10,157 bases of DNA from CAYWXV01 sp964462535. GTDB taxonomy: Bacteria; Bacteroidota; Ignavibacteria; OLB7. Both the position numbers and the translations under genes were made by a program. Position 1 is the stretch's first letter. The number at the start of each line of letters is the position of its first letter. The stretch covers positions 1 through 10,157 of the forward strand of contig CAYWXV010000081.1 in NCBI GenBank assembly GCA_964462535.1. The letters are read 5' to 3'. Below the pieces are notes generated by a model, which was given only the letters and a program-made list of their open reading frames with translations, was not told where the DNA came from and ran no database searches. Shown here in pieces: positions 6,793 to 10,157 of the stretch.

Positions 6793-6845
6793 TGGAGGAC
6801 GAGAGTTGCCGCGTGATCTGTGTCACCGGCAACGCTGGTCCTCCA
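6793..6845. terminator. Long two-part hairpin between convergent genes, probable bidirectional terminator
   Basis: It lies between the permease stop (6786) and the stop of the leftward-reading gene (6854). TGGAGGAC (6793-6800) pairs with GTCCTCCA (6838-6845); a symmetric 4x4 internal loop follows; then GTTGCCG (6805-6811) pairs with CGGCAAC (6827-6833), and GTGA (6813-6816) with TCAC (6823-6826) around a 6-nt loop. In total there are 19 base pairs in 53 nt. It has no T-tract on either side. Position and symmetry fit a shared terminator; the lack of a T-tract leaves the mechanism open. Confidence 0.6.
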
Positions 6846-6853
6846 TTCAGGCA

Positions 6854-7291
6854 TCAAGCGGCCGCGTTGGCCTCAAGTACTTCGATCTCCGCCTTCACTG
6901 CCTTCTCGAATTGTGCTCCAAGTTGCGGGTCCTTCGTAAGCGTATTGACCCAGTACGTCGAGATCTGACTCCACTTGTAGACATCGATGTTGAACGTGGC
7001 ATACATTCTGTCCAGGCTCTTGTCCAGGCAATTGATCATCGCTGTCATCTTCACGTACTCGTCGAATGTCGCGGTGGCCGGTGGCCCACCATGTTTCGCA
7101 AGCGCTTCCTGATAGAGAGGCATGTAGGCAACGGCAACAGTTCCCGCCGTTGCGGTGTCGTACATGCGTCCGTTCCATCCATTCATCGCTGCTTCCCACG
7201 TCGCCCGGTCGACCCCGTTCTGTTCAGCAATCTGAGCGCATACGTCCAGGTCGCCTCCACAGTCCTTCATCTGCGCGCAAAGATCTGCGTA
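6854..7291 (-). CDS. Uncharacterised helical protein with duplicated module, 5' end lost in assembly gap
   Basis: The visible part has 145 residues, running from the scaffold gap to a TGA stop at 6854-6856. The frame stays open up to the first N: codons for Y-A-D-L-C-A-Q precede the Met at 7270, so that Met is probably internal and the true start is missing. The sequence is helical and built of two similar halves. One begins 'YADLCAQMKDC' and the other 'FDEYVKMTAMI'; over 43 residues they align without gaps and share D28, W32, W39 and an M/L at 43. The signature is (V/I)D-x3-W-x6-W-x3-(M/L). No signal peptide, membrane helix or catalytic motif is visible, so it is probably cytoplasmic. I do not recognise the family with certainty; the layout recalls small Bacteroidota domain-of-unknown-function proteins (DUF6620-like is a guess). 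It converges with the permease gene; its promoter lies in the gap. Confidence 0.72.
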   Translation of the reverse strand, partial: YADLCAQMKDCGGDLDVCAQIAEQNGVDRATWEAAMNGWNGRMYDTATAGTVAVAYMPLYQEALAKHGGPPATATFDEYVKMTAMINCLDKSLDRMYATFNIDVYKWSQISTYWVNTLTKDPQLGAQFEKAVKAEIEVLEANAAA

Positions 7292-7391
7292 NNNNNNNNN
7301 NNNNNNNNNNNNNNNNNNNNNNNNNNNNNNNNNNNNNNNNNNNNNNNNNNNNNNNNNNNNNNNNNNNNNNNNNNNNNNNNNNNNNNNNNNN
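7292..7391. other. Assembly gap of exactly 100 N
   Basis: There are exactly 100 unknown bases, the conventional filler for a scaffold gap of unknown length. It hides the 5' end of the gene at 6854-7291, that gene's promoter and possibly more genes. The flanks were joined by linkage information, so the adjacency of the two sides is less certain than elsewhere in the window. Confidence 0.95.
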
Positions 7392-7402
7392 GCGTCCTGC
7401 CA

Positions 7403-7459
7403 GGGGAACCGGCGATCTCTCGGTCATCCCCCACATGAATGGAGAGATACCGGTTCCCC
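7403..7459 (-). terminator. Large inverted repeat downstream of the fibre gene, probable terminator
   Basis: GGGGAACCGG (7403-7412) pairs perfectly with CCGGTTCCCC (7450-7459). After a small asymmetric internal loop, ATCTCTC (7415-7421) pairs with GAGAGAT (7442-7448) around a 20-nt loop. The structure begins 15 nt past the TAG of the fibre gene, where a terminator is expected. There is no T-tract on either strand. It could instead be a repeat-family element such as a REP- or MITE-like unit, since it lies 11 nt from the scaffold gap. Confidence 0.5.
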
Positions 7460-7474
7460 ACGGCGAGGAAACGA

Positions 7475-9403
7475 CTATTTCACATTGACGAGGACCTTGA
7501 TTGTCCCCGGTTCGGTTCCGTCGTAGTCCTGCAACGCTTTGCCGATGACCATCCCCGGCTCCACGCGATCACGATCACCACGCATGGCGTGACCGGCCGT
7601 ACTCGATGTCACCAGCAGGTCGCCGCGATGAATGGGCCCGTTCTCGGTTGTTACCTTCGTCGGTATGACCCCCACCACTCCCATCGGCACCATATCTTCA
7701 AGGCTCTCGTCGACGTCTTTCTCCGTAAGGAGGACGCCTGGCTTCGTGGCGTAGACGCCGGCGACCAGCGTGGAGTATGGTTCGCTCGAGCGCTCAACGG
7801 TTCTGTCGGCCGATGTCGCGATCACGAGAATGTCCCCCGGCTCATACATCGAACGATTCCCGGTCACGTCGAATGCCTCGGCGACATCCGCGCCGCTAGA
7901 CTGCGTTCCACCATTGAAGAACCCCTTCCCGTTCTTGTCGATACGCGCCTTGTTCGCTGCGGAGCTCTGAAAGACGGCGATGTTGCCGCTGGAACCACCA
8001 TGATTGATCAAGAGTCCGTTGCCGGTGCCGGCGGTGTATGCAGCCAGGGCGCTGCTCGAGTTGTTGGTTACGCCGATGGAGAAGTACCCGCCATACCCCG
8101 ATCCCGTCATCTGACCGTAGACGCCGATACCATTGCTGCTGGAGATGCCCCGGATGGCCGCCCCTGCTCCACTGTTTGTCGCGTAGAGCGCATCTTCTGT
8201 GCTCGTCGTGTCATCGATTTCCACGTGTGCTGCGCGAGCACGATTCCGCCCGCTCCCGCTCTGACCGACGTATGCGTGGAATGCCGACCCAATACCGTTC
8301 GTCGTACAGTAGAGGGCGTCATTGGTTGAAGCAATGTTGTTGATCGCGAAGTACCCGGCCCAGCCTGTGCCATTCGTCCGCCCGATAATGGCCGCGCGTG
8401 GATTCGCCGAGTTCGTGAGCGAGGACGAGACACCACTCCCCGTACCCCCCTGGCTGACTTCCACCGTGGAGGCGGCGTTGTTCCCGTTCGTGGTCGCGAA
8501 GTAGGCGGCCCGCCCACCCGTCGGTGCTGCCGCCCCTCCCTGCACGCCACTGTGGATCACCCGGAGCGCATCACCGGTTCCGTCATCGTTCACGTCAACA
8601 ACAGGCTTGTTGTTCGACGAGTTGTTAATCGCGAACTGTGTCGTCCCACCGGCTCCCGTTTGTGTTATTGAGAAGAGTGTCGCGGGGTTGTTGACCGTCT
8701 GCGCGTATGGGAGAATGAGTCCACCCCCTCCCCCCTGGAGTGTGGTCCACGTGATGCTGGCACCGTCGAACATCGGAACCTGTCCCGCTGTTGCGCCAGC
8801 AGCGCTGATCTTGGGGAGCGTGACGGAGCCATCGCCCAGCTTGGCAGTCTTGACGGATCCGTCGCCCAGGTACTTCTCGACAACCGACTCCGGTGCCAGG
8901 GCGACCGTTGCGAAGGGGCCCGTCGGATTGCCAATGATCATCGTTCCGTCCTGCGCGTTGATTCCCTTCAGGAACCCCGTCGCATCTGGCGATAACTCGT
9001 CCGCAATCGCCGCGTGGAGAGCGTACGGTACGGCAGTCATCGGCGTCCGGGGAGACATTTCACTGCCGCCGTCGACCATTACGGCCAGGTAGTACGGGAC
9101 ATCAAACTTCATCGAGGTGGGGATTGGTGTGCTCGACCCGATGATGATATTGAACACTCCCTTCTCCGTGACAACCCCATGTGACTCGGAAAACACAGCC
9201 GCTCCTCCCGTCTGTTCCCGATAGATGCGAATGTCGAGGGAGTGCGATCCGTCGGGGAGAGGATTGCCCGTGTTATCTGTCAGCAACCCCTGATAGCTGA
9301 TGGTTCGTGGTATCTGTGCCAGTGCCGGTGACGACGTCACTATAACGGTCAGCGTCACTCCGACAAGCAGACTGAATGCGACTGGGAAGCCCGATCTGCG
9401 CAT
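7475..9403 (-). CDS. Secreted tail-fibre-like protein
   Basis: The protein has 642 residues. A signal peptide (1-30) ends 'SSPALAQ' with a good signal peptidase I site. Residues 33-135 form an 'RTISYQGLLTD...G.PLPDGSH' beta domain that opens many FCB-group secreted fibre proteins. Residues 178-223 form a stalk with a doubled 'LGDGSV' and 'GATAGQVPMFDG', then a GGGGG hinge (224-228). Residues 255-480 form a Gly/Asn/Ser/Thr-rich fibre with degenerate repeats: DAL at 279, 362 and 405, and 'GYF' at 350 and 439. Residues 502-642 form a conserved-looking C-terminal domain starting 'SSGADVAEAFDV', with 'YEPGDILVI' and 'VAGVYATKPGVL', as in phage-tail-like adhesins. No T9SS sorting domain, membrane helix or peptidase S74 catalytic motif is seen. 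The ATG at 9403 is fixed by an AAAGGAG 9 nt upstream and by the signal peptide; the frame extends to 9496 without merit. It lies 73 nt downstream of a T9SS-cargo-like gene, probably in one operon. Probable role: surface appendage or adhesin (inference). Confidence 0.85.
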   Translation of the reverse strand: MRRSGFPVAFSLLVGVTLTVIVTSSPALAQIPRTISYQGLLTDNTGNPLPDGSHSLDIRIYREQTGGAAVFSESHGVVTEKGVFNIIIGSSTPIPTSMKFDVPYYLAVMVDGGSEMSPRTPMTAVPYALHAAIADELSPDATGFLKGINAQDGTMIIGNPTGPFATVALAPESVVEKYLGDGSVKTAKLGDGSVTLPKISAAGATAGQVPMFDGASITWTTLQGGGGGLILPYAQTVNNPATLFSITQTGAGGTTQFAINNSSNNKPVVDVNDDGTGDALRVIHSGVQGGAAAPTGGRAAYFATTNGNNAASTVEVSQGGTGSGVSSSLTNSANPRAAIIGRTNGTGWAGYFAINNIASTNDALYCTTNGIGSAFHAYVGQSGSGRNRARAAHVEIDDTTSTEDALYATNSGAGAAIRGISSSNGIGVYGQMTGSGYGGYFSIGVTNNSSSALAAYTAGTGNGLLINHGGSSGNIAVFQSSAANKARIDKNGKGFFNGGTQSSGADVAEAFDVTGNRSMYEPGDILVIATSADRTVERSSEPYSTLVAGVYATKPGVLLTEKDVDESLEDMVPMGVVGVIPTKVTTENGPIHRGDLLVTSSTAGHAMRGDRDRVEPGMVIGKALQDYDGTEPGTIKVLVNVK

Positions 9404-9412
9404 GGTGCGATA

Positions 9413-9419
9413 CTCCTTT
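9413..9419 (-). promoter_or_regulatory. Strong ribosome binding site of the fibre gene
   Basis: AAAGGAG on the minus strand lies 9 nt before the ATG at 9403. It is the only clear, well-spaced Shine-Dalgarno sequence in the window. It settles the start of the fibre gene in favour of the signal-peptide Met over the in-frame Met at 9496, and it suggests that this gene is translated at a high rate. Confidence 0.75.
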
Positions 9420-9476
9420 CGTTGGCGGCGATGTTCTATTGGTAATTGCGGCGAAACGCCTGGTGGGTGAAGCTCT

Positions 9477-9983
9477 TTACTCCTTGCCGAAGGCAATCGC
9501 CCGCTGGCTCTGGCTCGTGCGGATCGTGATCAGATAGCTGCCTGATGCAAGGCTCTCTACAGGGAGGGGGGAAGCGAATGCCCCTCCGGGATGCGGACCG
9601 TCGAAGAGGATCTCGCATGGCGTCCCCAGCGCATTGACGAGCTCTATGTGGAGAGAACGTGTCGGTGGAATCACTCCCCGAAGCTCCGAGTGTGTGGTCG
9701 CGGGATTCGGAAAGGGCGCCAGCGACACGTATTCTCCATTCAGCGGCGTCGACGTTGGGAAGGTCCCCTCTTCGTCCAGGTTGTACCAGAATCCCTGCAG
9801 AGTTCTCCCGGCATTGCGGAGGGCAACGGGACCAATCACCGGTTGGCCAAGCGTCGCCCTGATCCGGCCCGCCGGAATCGAGCTCTCCGTCGCCCCCGCT
9901 CCAAACACCTGATGACTCTGCGCCATGGCGCCTCCAACTCCGAGCAGATACATGAGGGCGATGACGTGGACTCGATTACTCAT
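9477..9983 (-). CDS. Small secreted protein with T9SS type A-like sorting domain
   Basis: The protein has 168 residues. A signal peptide (1-21) ends 'GGAMAQ'. Residues 38-67 carry the 'IRATLGQPVIG...LQGFWYN' pattern that precedes the sorting domain in many FCB-group T9SS substrates. Residues 86-168 look like a type A C-terminal sorting domain: 'FPNPATTHSEL', then 'LHIELVNALG' (strand and turn), then 'VESLASGSYLITIRTS', and a short basic end 'FGKE'. So little lies between signal and sorting domain (about 65 residues) that the cargo is tiny. Known family role: the domain directs export through the outer membrane by T9SS and, in most systems, cleavage and surface anchoring. The ATG at 9983 is the only sensible start and has only a weak GGAA upstream. 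The fibre gene follows after 73 nt. No T9SS machinery gene is in the window. What the protein does at the surface is unknown. Confidence 0.8.
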   Translation of the reverse strand: MSNRVHVIALMYLLGVGGAMAQSHQVFGAGATESSIPAGRIRATLGQPVIGPVALRNAGRTLQGFWYNLDEEGTFPTSTPLNGEYVSLAPFPNPATTHSELRGVIPPTRSLHIELVNALGTPCEILFDGPHPGGAFASPLPVESLASGSYLITIRTSQSQRAIAFGKE

Positions 9984-10157
9984 ATTCAGTTCCGGTTTCG
10001 GCGAGCACCGCAGATGCCGTGACCGATGCTCCTGGACGGTTGGAGGTTCACGGCTGATGCCTCATCGTTTGTCGTAACCAATCTACCGGCAGGTGGTTGC
10101 TCTAGCGTTGTGCGGGGATTGCACTCAGGTCAAAACCCGGTTGCAGTTCGTTTTTCC
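9984..10157. promoter_or_regulatory. Upstream region of the secreted-protein operon (right edge)
   Basis: It lies upstream of the minus-strand start at 9983 and should hold the promoter of the T9SS-cargo/fibre pair. I see no gene in it. A hairpin lies at 10016-10054. A TTGACC-like hexamer is present on the minus strand at 10134-10129, but no good -10 partner follows, so no promoter is called. Confidence 0.35.
10016..10054. repeat. Two-part hairpin in the leader of the secreted-protein operon
   Basis: GCCGTGA (10016-10022) pairs with TCACGGC (10048-10054), and CTCC (10029-10032) pairs with GGAG (10042-10045) around a 9-nt loop, with an uneven internal loop between the stems. It ends 33 nt before the start codon of the minus-strand gene. 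It could be a leader structure of that operon, or the 3'-end hairpin of an unseen gene to the right. No T-tract is present. Confidence 0.35.

Noticed and set aside
7403..7459. Integron attC site
   Set aside because: The core GTTRRRY/RYYYAAC half-sites are missing, and no integrase or cassette array is visible.
7439..8329. A 296-codon open frame on the plus strand, antisense to the fibre gene
   Set aside because: Long antisense frames are common opposite GC-rich, Gly/Ser/Thr-rich genes. It has no motif or SD, and the minus-strand gene has a signal peptide, SD and domain structure.
8607..9092. A 161-codon plus-strand frame opposite the fibre gene
   Set aside because: It is Pro/Ala/Val-rich, with PPPPP arising as the mirror of the GGGGG hinge; it is a shadow of the real gene.
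7475..9983. Prophage or contractile tail-like locus, because of the fibre protein
   Set aside because: There are no other tail, baseplate, sheath or lysis genes, and both proteins carry Sec signal peptides, which points to secreted surface proteins.
10070..10095. TAGATTGG on the minus strand as a Bacteroidota-type -7 element (TAnnTTTG)
   Set aside because: One core base is wrong and no TTG-type -33 element lies at the expected distance.

Overview
The window looks like a GC-rich draft chromosome segment from a Gram-negative bacterium of the Fibrobacteres-Chlorobi-Bacteroidota (FCB) group. My best guess is a Chlorobi/Ignavibacteria/Kapabacteria-like lineage. The clues are a small secreted protein ending in what looks like a type IX secretion (T9SS) sorting domain, a secreted tail-fibre-like protein with an 'ISYQG' N-terminus, a lipoprotein resembling Bacteroidota DUF6252 proteins, and very sparse Shine-Dalgarno (SD) sequences. 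No rRNA, tRNA, CRISPR array, transposase or phage structural operon is visible. A run of exactly 100 N (7292-7391) is a scaffold gap, so this is an assembled draft and the true distance across the gap is unknown.

Left block (168-2744, minus strand): an ECF sigma factor, then a membrane anti-sigma-like protein, then a lipoprotein. The anti-sigma-like protein joins a cytoplasmic sigma-binding-type N-terminus, one membrane helix, a long low-complexity linker and a C-terminus that reads like a small outer-membrane beta-barrel ending in Phe. The lipoprotein start codon lies 1 nt after its stop codon. Together they look like an envelope-sensing module.

Middle block (3217-6786, plus strand): an ABC ATPase of the LolD/MacB type and, after about 450 nt of apparently non-coding DNA, an 8-helix duplicated MacB/FtsX permease of the ADOP type. 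The ECF module and the transporter are divergently arranged around a 472-nt intergenic region that holds a perfect 7-2-7 palindrome. The ATPase-permease gap holds several small hairpins and a tandem 14-bp repeat, so the permease may have its own promoter.

Right block (6854-9983, minus strand): a small T9SS-type secreted protein, a 642-residue secreted fibre-like protein with a clear SD, then the scaffold gap, then the C-terminal part of an uncharacterised helical protein made of two homologous halves. The transporter and this last gene converge on a long compound hairpin (6793-6845) that probably terminates both. A second large inverted repeat (7403-7459) sits between the fibre gene and the gap.

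Most interesting points: the anti-sigma/beta-barrel fusion coupled to a lipoprotein; the secreted T9SS-cargo plus fibre pair; the gap-free internal duplication in the truncated gene; and the repeated use of long two-part hairpins without T-tracts at gene ends.
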